From the NCBI GenBank assembly GCA_020746875.1, contig JAGTJL010000016.1, forward strand, positions 310,001-374,000: 64,000 nucleotides of DNA, in the 5' to 3' direction. The notes beneath the pieces were generated by a model. That model was not told the origin of the DNA. It did not search any database and was given only the letters and a program-made list of their open reading frames with translations. The stretch's first letter is position 1, and every line of letters starts with the position of its first letter. The position numbers and the translations under genes were made by a program. This DNA is from Rhexocercosporidium sp. MPI-PUGE-AT-0058 (lineage: Eukaryota > Ascomycota > Leotiomycetes > Helotiales). Below, in pieces: positions 37,281-48,454 of the stretch.

Positions 37281-37288
37281 TATAAAAG
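37281..37288 (+). promoter_or_regulatory. TATA-like box upstream of xylose reductase
   Basis: TATAAAAG occurs about 600 bp before the start codon and is followed by a long pyrimidine-rich stretch (roughly 37370-37870), a common feature of strongly expressed fungal genes. If used, the 5' leader would be long or contain an intron. Confidence 0.4.
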
Positions 37289-37891
37289 CCTCATCTCTTC
37301 CTCATTTCCCAATTGGCTACTTTGCAGGTCACGAAACGTCCCTTCCTTTGCCTCCCCTATCTCTCGCCGTACCTTACGGGTACGAATCTGGTACCTCTGG
37401 CTGTCTGTCTACATGCGTCTTCTCTGGCGGTAAAACAACTCCTTCCACTTGCTCCCCTCTCCTCCCGCTTCCCCTCTCGTTCCTCCTCTCCCTTCACTTA
37501 TCTCCAAACCCCACTTCATTTCCTCCCTCGTCTCTTGTCTTCAGAGAGCTGCACAAAACACCACACAACTCAGCCAGATAATTACAAACAAACTCCCAAC
37601 TGACCAAACTCTATCTGACACAGCCCCTCTCTTGTTCAATCAACACGTCCACCTCCACATCCACCATATCCATCTCCGTCTCCACTATTGGCGCCTCTGC
37701 CCCTCACTTGCAGCTGCACCTACGCTCGTCTATTTTCTAGCCCAGCCTCAAGCTCAACAAGTGCCCCTCCACCACCGCGAACTTTTTTCCTCCTTCACTC
37801 CTCCAACTCTCGACCTCTCTCGAACCTCAATTCAAAAACCAAACAATCCCTCACTTCACACTTCTCCTCTACTACAACTACATCGGCGAAA

Positions 37892-39147
37892 ATGGCTACC
37901 ATTAAGTTGAACACTGGCCATGCCATGCCACAAGTTGGCTTTGGTCTCTGGAAGGTCGCCAATGCGACTTGTGCTGATACCGTGTATAACGCTATCAAGG
38001 TTGGATACCGGTTGTTTGATGGTGCTTGTGGTATGTGTCTTCTACTGAGGAACTTCTTTGGGGATCGAATTCTTTTGTCCAGGAGAGCAGGAGCTTCGAA
38101 TCTGCCTACCAAAGCCTGAAATTTTCCTTACCCTACCTTTAAAATCTTCACTGACATTACCTAGACTACGGTAACGAGAAAGAAGCTGGTGAGGGCGTAG
38201 CCCGAGCTATCAAGGAAGGTTTGGTCAAGAGAGAAGATTTGTTCATTGTTTCCAAGCTCTGGAACTCCTTCCACGACGGGGACCAGGTTGAGGTACGCGT
38301 TCTACAATTTCCCCTCCAAACTTATCCACATTTCAATCCCCCCCACCCCACACAAAAGACAAATCTGACACCTCCTTCTCAGCCAATCTGCCGAAAGCAA
38401 CTCGCCGATTGGGGTATTGACTACTTCGACCTCTACATTGTCCACTTCCCCGTCGCTCTGAAATACGTCGACCCCTCCGTCCGCTACCCACCAGGATGGG
38501 CTGTCGATGGCAAGGATGATATTCAAACCTCCAGCGCCAGCATCCAAGAGACCTGGCAAGCAATGGAATCGGTCAAGGAGAAGGGTCTCGCCAAGTCAAT
38601 CGGTGTATCCAACTTCCAAGGCTCTCTGATCCTCGATCTCCTCCGCTACGCCAAGGTCCGCCCAGCAACGCTCCAAATCGAACACCACCCCTACCTCGTC
38701 CAACCCACTCTCCTCGCTCTCGCAAAGGAACAGGGTATTGCTGTCACCGCATACAGTTCCTTCGGCCCACAATCATTCATCGAGCTTGAGTGGCAGAAAG
38801 CCAAAGACACACCGGTGCTCTTCGAACATCCAGTCGTCGTTGCCATCGCGGAGAAGGTCAAGAAGACACCTGCTCAGGTTCTCTTGAGATGGGCCACCCA
38901 GAGAGGTCTGGCTGTTATCCCAAAGAGCAACGACCCTAAGCGTCTGCAGCAGAATTTGGAGGTTATGGAGTTTGATCTTGCGGATGAGGATTTGAAGGCC
39001 ATTTCGGGCTTGGACAGGAATCTGAGATTCAATAACCCTACGGATGTGAGTAGCCCCTCTTCCTCGCTTACTGGATGAAATTCTCGTTTGGTAGCGAGCT
39101 AGGCTAATTGTTTTTAGTATCTCGGCACTCTTCATATCTTCGCATAG
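37892..39147 (+). CDS. xyl1: NAD(P)H-dependent D-xylose reductase (aldo-keto reductase)
   Basis: Four exons (37892-38030, 38165-38292, 38383-39045, 39118-39147) give 319 aa, the expected size. The enzyme reduces D-xylose to xylitol at the head of the pentose catabolic pathway in the cytosol. Visible hallmarks: N-terminal [21 protein letters not shown] (formed across the first intron) with catalytic Asp and Tyr; LWNSFH segment; [12 protein letters not shown] with catalytic His; cofactor-binding IPKSND near the C-terminus, where Lys and Asn contact the cofactor 2'-phosphate or ribose in known xylose reductases; terminal YLGTLHIFA on a 30-nt last exon. Other pentose or glycerol aldo-keto reductases are possible, but similarity to Xyl1 is strong. 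Confidence 0.92.
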
Positions 39148-39831
39148 ACTTGACTGACTCCAGACTGTCTTCTCTGTCCATGAATTTTCGGCAGCACGCG
39201 ACCACGAGAAGGTTTCTTTTTTCTACTATGATTAGGTTCTCTTCAGCGTGTTTATGGTTTTCGTCACTCGATACATACTTCCCTAGAGCCTTGCTGAAGT
39301 AGCTGGCTTTGCTTTTCTTCCTTCGGTTAGAACTCGCATGGTTAGCTATGGGTTTTTCTGCCTTGTTTATGTCTAGCCTGGTTGAGGTTCTAGCTTATCG
39401 GCTGCGTTTAGTAGAATGAATACAAGAAATGAAATCGTTACACCACTCACTCGGAGACTCGACCACCATGGTTTGGGGCTGGATTGACTTCTATGGACTT
39501 TAGTTGAGATGACTTGCTTGGTTTCGAATGTTTGATTCGATTCTGCAGTCCGAATCTATACAATGGATCTGTCTTAGTTGACAGAGTCTGTTCTTCTCCC
39601 AGTACGTATTGCATTGCACCCGGTGAACTCCTTGCTATACAATATCCATATCCATTCCTCTCATGTATACCATTCCCAATCAAATCATATGCTCGTCGGG
39701 GTTCGTCAAACCAGGCATTCATTCCATCACCCATTTCATCTCATCTCATCCTAGTCTGTCCCAGATGCCGCTTCTATCTGTAGATGCACAAGAAAAGTCA
39801 AGTGAAGACAAGTTTCTATTCGACCAGAAAT

Positions 39832-41247
39832 CTATGATACGCGTACGAAAGCTGGTGATAGAAGTCAGTATAGGCTCCAGCCACAATGGAAGAATAGGAA
39901 AGAGGAGAATCAAAAGTCCAAGGATAAAAGAGAGGGAGAGTCAAACTCACTAGCATCAATCTGCCTCACCTGCGGCAGTGCCAACCGGACCTTATTCCTG
40001 TACAACGCCGGCTGTCTCAACTGCAACGGATTCCCCTCAAAATACACCGTATTCAGCTCCTCCTTCCCTGCAAGCTCACTCTCCACCTCACTGAAATTAT
40101 CAAGCTGATTATAACTCGCCCACAACTCTTCCAGGTCCTTGATGTTCTCGAGTCCTTTCAGAGATGTTATGGCATTGTTGGAAATATCGAGGACGCGGAG
40201 GCCGGTGCTGGACTCGAGACCCGAGAGGGATGTTAGGGCGTTGTGCGAGATGTAGAGTTCTTCTAGGTTGGGAAGGGAGGAGAGGCCGGTGATGGTGCGG
40301 ATGCGGTTACTTTGTATCGAGAGGATTTTCAGGTTCTGGAGCGTGGAGATGCCGGAGATGGACGTTATTTTGTTCTTGCCTAGCCATAACTCCTCGAGGG
40401 CTGTGAGGGTCTCGAGATTCTGGATCTCGCGGATGCGGTTTGCGGCGAGTTCCAGATTGCGCAGTTTGGAGAGCCCGGAGAGGTTCTCGATGACGGAGAT
40501 TTTGTTCTGGACGAAGTAGAGGTCTGTTAACTGGGTGAGGTGCGAGATGTGTTTGATGGACTTTATTTTGTTGAAGGAGAGGTCGAGGGTTTTGAGGTTG
40601 GTAAGCAGGTCAAGTGCCGAGGGGGAAGAGGGGATTTTGGAGATTAGGTTGTCGTAGAGGTCGAGGTCTGTGAGAGTTGTGGAGAGGGATTCGAGGCCGG
40701 AAATGGTGGTTATGCTGTTTTGACGGAGGCAGAGACGTTGCGTGTGAGGGAAGCGGGAGAGGTTGAGGGAGGGAATGGAGGTTATTCGGGCGTGGACGCA
40801 GTCGATTTCCGTTGTTGTTGACGGGTAGTCGTCTAGGAGGTCTAGAGGAGAAGATGTTAGTCTGGTGTTCTTAATAGCTTTCTTCATGAAAGCCCTCTCC
40901 TCTTGTGTCTAGTTCGCCGCAAATGGCAGATCTGCAAGCCCTATCCCCTTCTCCATGACTGAGAACGCGCAAGAGCACAAAAGTTTACCTTCATCAGCCT
41001 CAATCTCTTCTCCAGGCAACACATTCTCTTCGTCCGAGTACTCTGCATCGGAAATGGCTTCTGGGTTGACCAGCTCTACGTTCTTCTCCTTTTCTAGTCG
41101 CAACTTGCCGTCCCAGCCGCTACTGCTGCGTGGCGTCTTAGGCGTATCGTGGTCTGCAGAGTCGGTGGGTGGAGGGTTGTCTATCGAGATGTGCGGTGGT
41201 TGCTGCTGTGGTGGGGGTGGAGGGGTGGTTTCTGTGGTCGATGGCAT
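39832..41247 (-). CDS. sds22: SDS22-like protein phosphatase 1 regulatory subunit
   Basis: Three exons (41247-40989, 40841-39951, 39851-39832) give 389 aa. The N-terminus is Pro/Gln-rich and acidic (VLPGEEIEADEDLLDDYP across the first intron). It leads to EIDCVHARITSIPSL and a run of about eleven leucine-rich repeats of the 22-residue SDS22 class, with clear repeats such as LEELWLGKNKITSISGISTL. The C-terminal cap reads RQIDATFVRVS, completed by a 20-nt last exon; reading through the last intron instead would replace this conserved ending. SDS22 binds and controls PP1 in the nucleus, affecting mitosis. Identity is firm. Confidence 0.94.
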
Positions 41248-41620
41248 TGTGAGGATTTGTTGTCGCTGATCTTCTCTTCGTGGGAAACCTGGATGTGCTA
41301 TCTCGTGCGGAGATGTAGATCAAGATCTGGGTCTGGTGCTGTTTTTCGAAGTATAGAGTAGAGTAGTTAGCCCATGGTGTTTGTTGAAGGAGGTTGGGTG
41401 ATGTTGGTGTTGGAGAAGGGAAGGGAAGGTCAGATCAGATCAGGCTGCAAGAGGCGAGGCGGCGAACCAGGCGTCTGGATGGCTGCATGACCAGCAAAGC
41501 CTTCTCTTCGTGTTCCCTCCCCTCCCTTTACTTTCATCAACCCCACGAAAGACACGACAACATGCATACGAGGATTTGATAGGATACTGCACATTGAGAG
41601 GGATCAATTACTGGTGTGAA

Positions 41621-42908
41621 ATGCTGCGTCTTGTGCATGGAAAAGCTTGCTCGCGCCAGGTAGGCACAAGACCACAGACGAGGACATGTGCTACGAAGTT
41701 GCGCGGGGGTCCTGCGATACAACCCGAGTTCAGGATTCGAGCTCATGGACCGATCATTCAGTATGGACATAGCCAGAAGAGGGCATTGGGTGGTATCCCA
41801 ACGTTGTTGTTACCTCCCGTTGTTTTTGGCGGGTTAGTGATTGCGCTCTGGACGTGGAAATGCTGCATGATGGTTCTCTTCCAGAATAAGATCATCTACA
41901 TGCCCGGACTCCCTCCAAATGCACGTCGAGAGACTATTGCGGATTACAAGACGCAATTAAATGGGATTGACTGGCGAGAGGAGAGGACCAAGTCCATGGA
42001 TGGGACAAGGATTAGTCTCTGCGTCGCTGGTGTCAACAATATCGACATGTGTGAGGGGAGGGTGGTGTATATCCTCTATTTTCAGGGTGCATCTCCATAT
42101 TTTTTAACATCTCTTCTCATCTTTCGCTTTCCATTACCGTGGGCAGGGCTTATGCTTCGTAGGTAATGCTTCTTCTATCCCTCCTCGTCTTCCATTCCTT
42201 TCTCCTGTCTTGCGTATGCTTGGAGATCGGTCTATATATGGTGTCCCAGTCAGATACACAATGGTCTGCTGCAGCTATCGTGGCTATTGGACTTCTGAAG
42301 GTCGGCCGTCAGAAAGGGGGATTTCTATGGACGCTGCTGCTTCTCTGGACTGGATCAGAGATGACTTTCTTCAGAATGGTGGGAACAATGCGAATTTCAT
42401 CCCAATTGTCATCTGGGGCCAAAGTATCGGTGCTGGGGTAGCTACCAATCTCGCAGCTCAAGTCCATCTCTTTCGGCGGTCTGAATCCGAACCATGCCTC
42501 TCTTTGCAGACTCTCATCCTTGAAACTCCATTCATCAGTGTGAGAGCTATGCTCGAGACGTTATATCCACAAAGATGGCTCCCGTATAGACACCTTTGGC
42601 CGTTTCTGTGGAATCACTTGGATAGTTTGAAGGCTTTGGGGCTCATGAAAGAAGGGCTTGTGGACCTAGGCATGAAAAGTGTCAAGGTCATACTTTTGGA
42701 AGCGGGGAAGGATGAGTTGGTTCCCATGAAACATGGGGAGACGCTTGAGAAGAGGTGCAGGACGGTTGGATTGGATGTTGAGAGGAAGATCATCGGGGAA
42801 GCCTACCACACTGAAGTCATGGTGAGACCGGAAGGGAGACTGGCTGTCGTTGAAATCGTTGAGGCTGTTTCTCGGCATCTATTCTCTCAACCACGTGGCA
42901 ATGGATGA
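41621..42908 (+). CDS. BEM46-type alpha/beta hydrolase, membrane anchored
   Basis: Two exons (41621-42086, 42163-42908) joined by a GTGCAT...CGTAG intron give 403 aa. A single hydrophobic segment near residues 55-85 (PTLLLPPVVFGGLVIALWTW) should anchor it in a membrane. The hydrolase fold shows YILYFQGNASS, the region around the oxyanion hole, and the nucleophile elbow IWGQSIGAG (G-x-S-x-G). A likely acid is in EAGKDELVP and the histidine in EAYHTEVM, so the triad is complete. BEM46 relatives act at the ER or plasma membrane and have been linked to polarity; the substrate is unknown. The ATG chosen is the first that gives this layout; an in-frame upstream ATG at 41510 would add a poorly conserved leader. 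Confidence 0.88.
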
Positions 42909-43408
42909 GATGGAGTGCCACCTCGAGTTCTCATATCTCAACGATTATGGTGGCCTAATACACACATTCAGATCCGACTTTGCTAGCCGAAGAACCTACA
43001 GTGTACAGCGTGCAGCACTTTGAGCACACGAGGCATGCATCTATTTTTGGCATCGCGATCTTAGCCGCCTCTCCCCGGATTTTCCCACCGCAGTGCACAC
43101 AAGCGATGAAAACCTGCACTTCATATACTTCTCGGCTAGCTGTGTTTGTATGAGACGATACTCAATGGAGCTAGATCATCGGACCTGGATATCTAGAAGG
43201 AAGTCGTCCTGATGGGTGGTTTGTTCCGAGAGCTGGTTAAGTTCTATAAAGAGAGAATACCCCCCATGGTGAGGTGGGGACAAGGGGTCAAGAAATTACA
43301 TATCAACGAAAGGAAGAAGTGGGTCCCATCTTCCTTTAATCACCATCCTCAATTGACACACTCATCCAGGAAAATCATCTCTAAAGCAACCTCTCACCAC
43401 ATCTCAAC

Positions 43409-43825
43409 ATGCACCTCATGATCTCCCTCTTCCTGACCCTCGTGCCTCTCATCCCCTTCCCCTCCACCCACGCCACATCCCTAACGCTCCAACTCGGTGG
43501 CCAAACCACCATCCTCTCCGCCGGTCCCTCGACCCACGATTTCAACCAATCATCACTCGGACTCTCAGGCGCCACATTCCCTATCACGACATGTGGCTGT
43601 ACTTCTCTCGAAGATAAACAGAGCATGTGTGCGCATATTGTGTACGATGGGCAGCCGGTTAGGTTTTACTCTAGTGCGGATTGTACGGGACCGAGTAATT
43701 GGGAGTTTGCCGGGGAGGGGTTGAGATTGGATGAGCAGGGGGTGAATGGGGAGGCGTGGACGTGTGGGTTTTGGACTTGGAGCAGTGGGAGTTTAGGGGT
43801 GGATTGTGCTGAGGGTGGGATGTGA
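43409..43825 (+). CDS. Small secreted cysteine-rich protein
   Basis: A 138-codon single exon. Residues 1-22 form a clear signal peptide (short N-region, hydrophobic LMISLFLTLVPLIPF, then THA at the likely cleavage site). The mature part is about 116 residues with six cysteines (CGC, MCAH, DCTG, TCGF, DCAE), enough for three disulfides. Composition is rich in Gly, Ser and Trp. Size, secretion signal and even Cys number are typical of fungal small secreted proteins, some of which are effectors. No known family was recognised, so function is open. It lies between a conserved housekeeping block and the second kinase block. Confidence 0.75.
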   Translation: MHLMISLFLTLVPLIPFPSTHATSLTLQLGGQTTILSAGPSTHDFNQSSLGLSGATFPITTCGCTSLEDKQSMCAHIVYDGQPVRFYSSADCTGPSNWEFAGEGLRLDEQGVNGEAWTCGFWTWSSGSLGVDCAEGGM

Positions 43826-44276
43826 GCATGTTGGAGATGGAGATGGAGATGGAGGATCTGGCTGGGGAGATATAATGGAATGTTGTGTCTCCTGAAGCGA
43901 GCTACAGAATGACTACAAAGGGAACGAGCACAAGTTGACAACTCTTCGGGTCTAATATCTGTTGCTTTTGATGGTATGCACAAACCTAATTTTACTGAGA
44001 GCCCTACACAATGCCTATGTCCTCCGAAACCAACAGTTCGGCGGGTGCCAATTCTTTGTTCCAGAACATCAAATCTCAAGTTCGCATGCAACACACATGA
44101 AGTCAAAAAATTGAACAAAGACTTTCATTTGAATTCTTTATCTAAAAATATGGATAGGTGCCATCCATGAATTTCAACGGCCTGCCTGCCCCTTTCTGCC
44201 ATCCACATTGTTCCCAACTCCAGTATCACACTCAATACAAACTCCCACTTTGTTCAATCACTCGCCTTCCTTAACA

Positions 44277-46508
44277 ATGGGTACCACTAATTATGACAAC
44301 GCCTTTTTAGATGCATTCAAGTTTTGGGATGATTACAACACGCCTCCTGCCCTTCGGGCACCGACGACTGCTGCAGCTATCAAGGTAAGCGACATTCATC
44401 CTCTCCTCAACTACACGATCAACATACTTAAGTACACCAGGCAAGATACGATGCATCATTCATGATCCCACCACATCCACCCGCCCCTCCAACAGCCACA
44501 GTTGCCCACCCAGTGCCCAGACCCCGGCGACGAAGACCCCGGCTTCTTCCCCTCAGGTTCCCCAATCGAGTCTCCGATGCTAAAGGCGATCAAAGAGCCT
44601 TCATGCGCAACAGCTACCTCCCAATCGGAGCCCTGACCGGCGAAGCGAACTGGCGAGCCGTCAAGATCCTCGGTCAAGGCAGCGGCGGCGCCGTCGTGCT
44701 CTGGGAATACAACGGTCCCCTTTCAGCGCCACAGATTGTGAAACTGGCCGTGAAGAACAAACTGTACCCAGCTAACAACTTCCTCCTAGTCGAAAGCAAC
44801 AGAATGGCGCGTCTAACCACCACCCCAACAGAGCATATCGTGCACCTCCACGTCAACCCGCCCGCGACATTAACAGCTGCGGATTGTGCTGCGGAGGGTT
44901 TACCGGCTGCTTGGGTGGGTGTTGTGAGAAGACTTGTTATGGAGTATTGTCCGCAGGGGACTTTGCAAAGATTGTTGGATTATAGGGTTGGGAGACGGGT
45001 GCCGTTTCCTGAGTTGACGCTTTGGAGGATCTTCGAGTGCCTGGTTGAAGGGCTGGGCGTGCTGGAGTACGGTGCCGAGATGGTGACTACGCCCGCTGGA
45101 ATAGTCGTGCCGCCGCTGACGTATGTCCACGCGGCGACAATGATGATACATCTTGATATGAAGCCTGAAAATAGTGAGCCTTTTTATACCTTGTGAAGTT
45201 ATGATCTCGATGGTTGCTGTGCTGTGCTGATTAGTATGCCAGTTTTTGCGGGAGATAGAAATCAAAACACTCATCTCTTTACGCCGGTGTGGAAAGTAGG
45301 ATAACCATGATTCATCAACCACTCTTCGCATTTACTGGAAGAAGAGCAATTGTCTAATTCAATACTCACTCACAGATTGGAGATTTTGGCCTATCGAGGA
45401 ATATCGCCCGTGTTGGCTATAATGCTCGACTTTCACGCCGGTGGTACTGGATGGCAAGGAACGGGTGCTTATTTGACGAACAATACGCGGTTCCGTAACA
45501 TTGGGACGCGCGGCTGGTTTGTTCCTGTAATTTTAGGCAATGGCTCCAGAGGTTCAGGAGTTCGAAAATTTCATGAGATGAGAGCATAGAGCTAACATGC
45601 TTGGATGCCTTAGGAGCAGTTCACTCCGCGGTGGAATTATAGGAATTACCGCCGCGCTGCATCGATATGTGCTAAGTTTGGTTCTTGGACGAATATTTGG
45701 CAGATGGGTGCGATCATGTATTCGTACGTAAATCTCGTTCAACTGGTCTGGAGGATGAAGTCTAGGGTTTTTAATTTGCTCTTGCAATGAAAATGAAAGT
45801 CAGATGCAAGTCAGCATTCCACCCTCAAAAATCCACAAGCAACCTCCTCATCCCAACGAAAAGTCATGACACTTACTGAATGGCTTCCTCTAGCCTAGCT
45901 TGCCTGTGCGAAGGCCCACCGGAACCTTACTATCCATTTAACCCCTCCGCTCTCCCGCCACCACGCAACTTCCTCATAAGTGGCGTTCCAGCACTCGGTA
46001 TAACATACGGCACCAAACTCCGGATCACGCCCTACAGCGCTACACTGAAAGACATGATCCACGAGTGTCCGTATGAAGAACCTGCGAATAGACCAACGCT
46101 CCTTGCGCTGAAAGGACGTATTGCTGCGGCTATCGCGGCGTGTTTGGCGGCGGGGGATACGCCAGAGGGATGGCAGGATTTGGATATGCCTGAGCCGAGG
46201 ACGCTGTATGCTGCCTCTCTCGTTATTTTCTCATTATTTAATTGTTTTCCTTTCAATTCTATGTGATTTCAATGCTGTATCTAAGATTCTCTGTTGCTGT
46301 TTTTTTTATATCAAGAAGCTAATCCTAGATCCCCAACAGCGAGATGGTAACAAGAGCCCCCGCTAACAAGAGACCGTGTACGCGCAGACCGGGACCGGGA
46401 CCTAATACTGGGCCGCAATGTGGAGTGCTTGTCACAGCTGATCCCGAGAATATGAGGGTGAGGTGCAAATTACATTACAATTTGATTGACCATCCATGCG
46501 GCTTTTGA
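44277..46508 (+). CDS. Kinase-like family member K5, DFG region out of frame
   Basis: Exons 44277-44384, 44441-45173, 45235-45295, 45376-45526, 45614-45723, 45894-46205 and 46340-46508 keep an open frame of 547 codons. The N-terminal element is FWDDYNTPP, then ARYDASF; glycine loop ILGQGSGGAVVLWEY; ATP Lys in LAVKN; hinge RLVMEYCPQGT; catalytic loop IHLDMKPEN (Leu replaces the HRD Arg). The hinge and LTLWRIFECL are on one exon here. The family-like sequences MPVFAGDRNQNTHLFTPVWK and IGDFGLSRNIARVG are encoded, but one frame away from the spliced frame. The correct frame returns by GTGWQGTGAYL and RNIGTRGWFVPE. The tail is C-x13-C-x14-C-x2-H-Y-N-L. It is either a young pseudogene, a sequence error, or spliced differently with a 42-nt intron plus an indel near 45420-45450. 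Confidence 0.7.
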
Positions 46509-46670
46509 GTCGGGTACTTAAATGATGTGTGGTATCCTACATGACAATTATTTGAGTGCGTCAATTGGGTTGTATAGGCTTGTGGGAGAAGGCTTCCACC
46601 CATCATTGCTGATGCATGGAAGCTTGTCTCATCAGAAGGCGCAAACATTGCCTTAGCCTAGAGAAAGTGG

Positions 46671-47247
46671 CTACAAGAATGTTAGGATAAGAGCAGGAGC
46701 ATGGTTCAACAGCACTTTCTGGAATAGGTATTCGAGATACGATACCTCAGGGAACTTTGATCTCTTTAGCTTAGTAGGAATTGGACGTCGATCATGAGGG
46801 TTCAAGGTATAAAATAAGCGAGAGGATTCAGGGGAAGCTATGCGAAGGTCAACATTGGCTGTCATGTGACCCATGAAAGCTTTACCTTGTGGAGATGCGA
46901 CATACAACAAGCAACGAAAGAACGCACTTCTATCATGAATAATAAGAGACCAAAAATCGTACCATATTTGATTATACGTGACCACAGCCGATAGATGTTC
47001 TTTGTTCAATGTCTTGCCATTTGCATGCAACAATTGCTCAGTCGAGCCAAGGAACAAAGAATCCTTCCGGAAAGCTTCCAAAGTCTCTTTCTTTGACCAT
47101 ATCTTTCCGTTCTACGAATCCACTAATATTGGCTCCCACATCAGACACTGCGTTAAAAAAATTCCCAAAAGACCAATGCGATGGCGAGAGCATTTGATAC
47201 TGCATTCTTTGCTTCGTATCAACGATGGTGGGCATACACCAATCCAC
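46671..47247 (-). CDS. Unrecognised coding-like patch in two frames
   Basis: On the minus strand a frame starting with ATG at 47247 gives about 69 codons (SHWSFGNFFNAVSDVGANIS). A second frame from about 47081 to 46671 gives 136 codons of protein-like sequence (YNQIWYDFWSLIIHDRSAFF; KFPEVSYLEYLFQKVLLNH). The second has no ATG at its start. They overlap for 44 bases, so a single frameshift or a missed intron could join them into about 190 codons. I recognise no family and assign no function. It could be a decayed gene or a species-specific one. Confidence 0.35.
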
Positions 47248-47433
47248 ATGGAGCTGTTCAACCTACCAATGAATTGGATGTATTATGTATGCGTGAGTAC
47301 TTAGCCCTCATTGAGACTCACTTCCCTTGTTCTACTTGATAGCTGCTCGATCACAAATGTACCTTCCGCCTACCTTCTTCCTATTCAGTAGGACAGAGTC
47401 AATTCATTCTACAACTACTGACTCAGCTTTCAA

Positions 47434-48047
47434 ATTAGCCCTGTTGGGACAAAGGCAAACCAGAGCCACGTTTAACAATTTTTGCCACCCCTCCAAACCC
47501 AACAACACATAGCGCACCAGGAAGAGGAGTCCTATTCAGCTCTCATCTCCAAGGAACAGCTCATTTGAGGTTTCTCAGAGACACGGTTCATGAGTGTTTG
47601 TATGAGATGCTTGCGAATCGGCCAGGTCTTATACAACTAAAGAACAGAATCTTGACTCAAATCGTATTGTGGGCTTCAGTTAGACCGGGACCTTGGGAAA
47701 CGCTCGATTTTCCTTAACCACTTACTCGGTAAGCCCTTTGTCTTTGGCTCTGTCTTTTTGAAACTGCTCCATCTACAACATTCGGTTATGGGGGTGGGGG
47801 TGGATTTCAAATGAAGTGGAAAGGCCTAGGAAAGATTTCAGCTGATACTAACATACTATTCAAACTCAGAGCCGAGGCTATTCTCCTTCCAGAGGCACAC
47901 ACACAGTGCTTGTTTGTCGTTTTGATCAAGGGAGCTGTTCGGCAATGCACGAACTGGGAGAGAAGACGGCCAAACCACACAAATATTCGCTGTCGCTGTC
48001 ACTGGGACTTGACGGATTTCGATAATTACATCACCATCTGCAAATAG
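47434..48047 (+). pseudogene. Kinase-like relic retaining the Cys/His tail exon
   Basis: Positions 47434-47728 encode the C-terminal lobe in one main frame: GRGVLFSSHLQG matches GILFGTHLRA, and LRDTVHECLYEMLANRPGLI matches the ECLYE-x-P-x-NRP segment of the intact copies. There is an apparent one-base insertion at its start (TTAGCCC where relatives have CTAGCC) and an in-frame TAA at 47715-47717, just before PLTR. The phase-2 donor (CG|GTAAGC at 47729) is preserved. A CTCAG acceptor leads to a tail with C-x12-C-x14-C-x2-H-W-D-L and a stop at 48047. The N-terminal lobe was not found upstream. It is 0.4 kb from K6 and on the same strand. Confidence 0.7.
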
Positions 48048-48454
48048 CTATAGTTTTACACCATCTCTGATATTCAAGAGTTGGAAAGTCGGAAACCTTT
48101 GGTGAGCCTGTTGGCTTGGAAATGATTCAAGTGTACATTTGTCCCTTGCTGAGCGAAGGCTTTGTGTCCCTCTCTGGACATAGCTTAAAGAGATGATTAA
48201 ATTTGTGTCATATATACTGTACACCGAAAACAGAATTCTCGTTTCCTTTGTTTAGCTATACATGCTTGCGGTCCTCTTCATTTCATTGTGCCGTGAACAG
48301 AGGGCGATTGGTGAAAGCACACCGTGATTACAGTTCAGCAAGCTTTTGGAAGAGCTACTGTCAAATTTGTGAAGAAATTCCAAGCAGGAATCTATTATTT
48401 TATAGGCAGGAGATATCTACTTGCCCATAAAAGGGGAAAAGAAACCCTGGTCCA

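Noticed and set aside
37449..37910. 153-codon frame overlapping the xylose reductase start
   Set aside because: It is Pro/His/Leu-rich only because the leader is pyrimidine-rich, and it ends within the true first exon in another frame.
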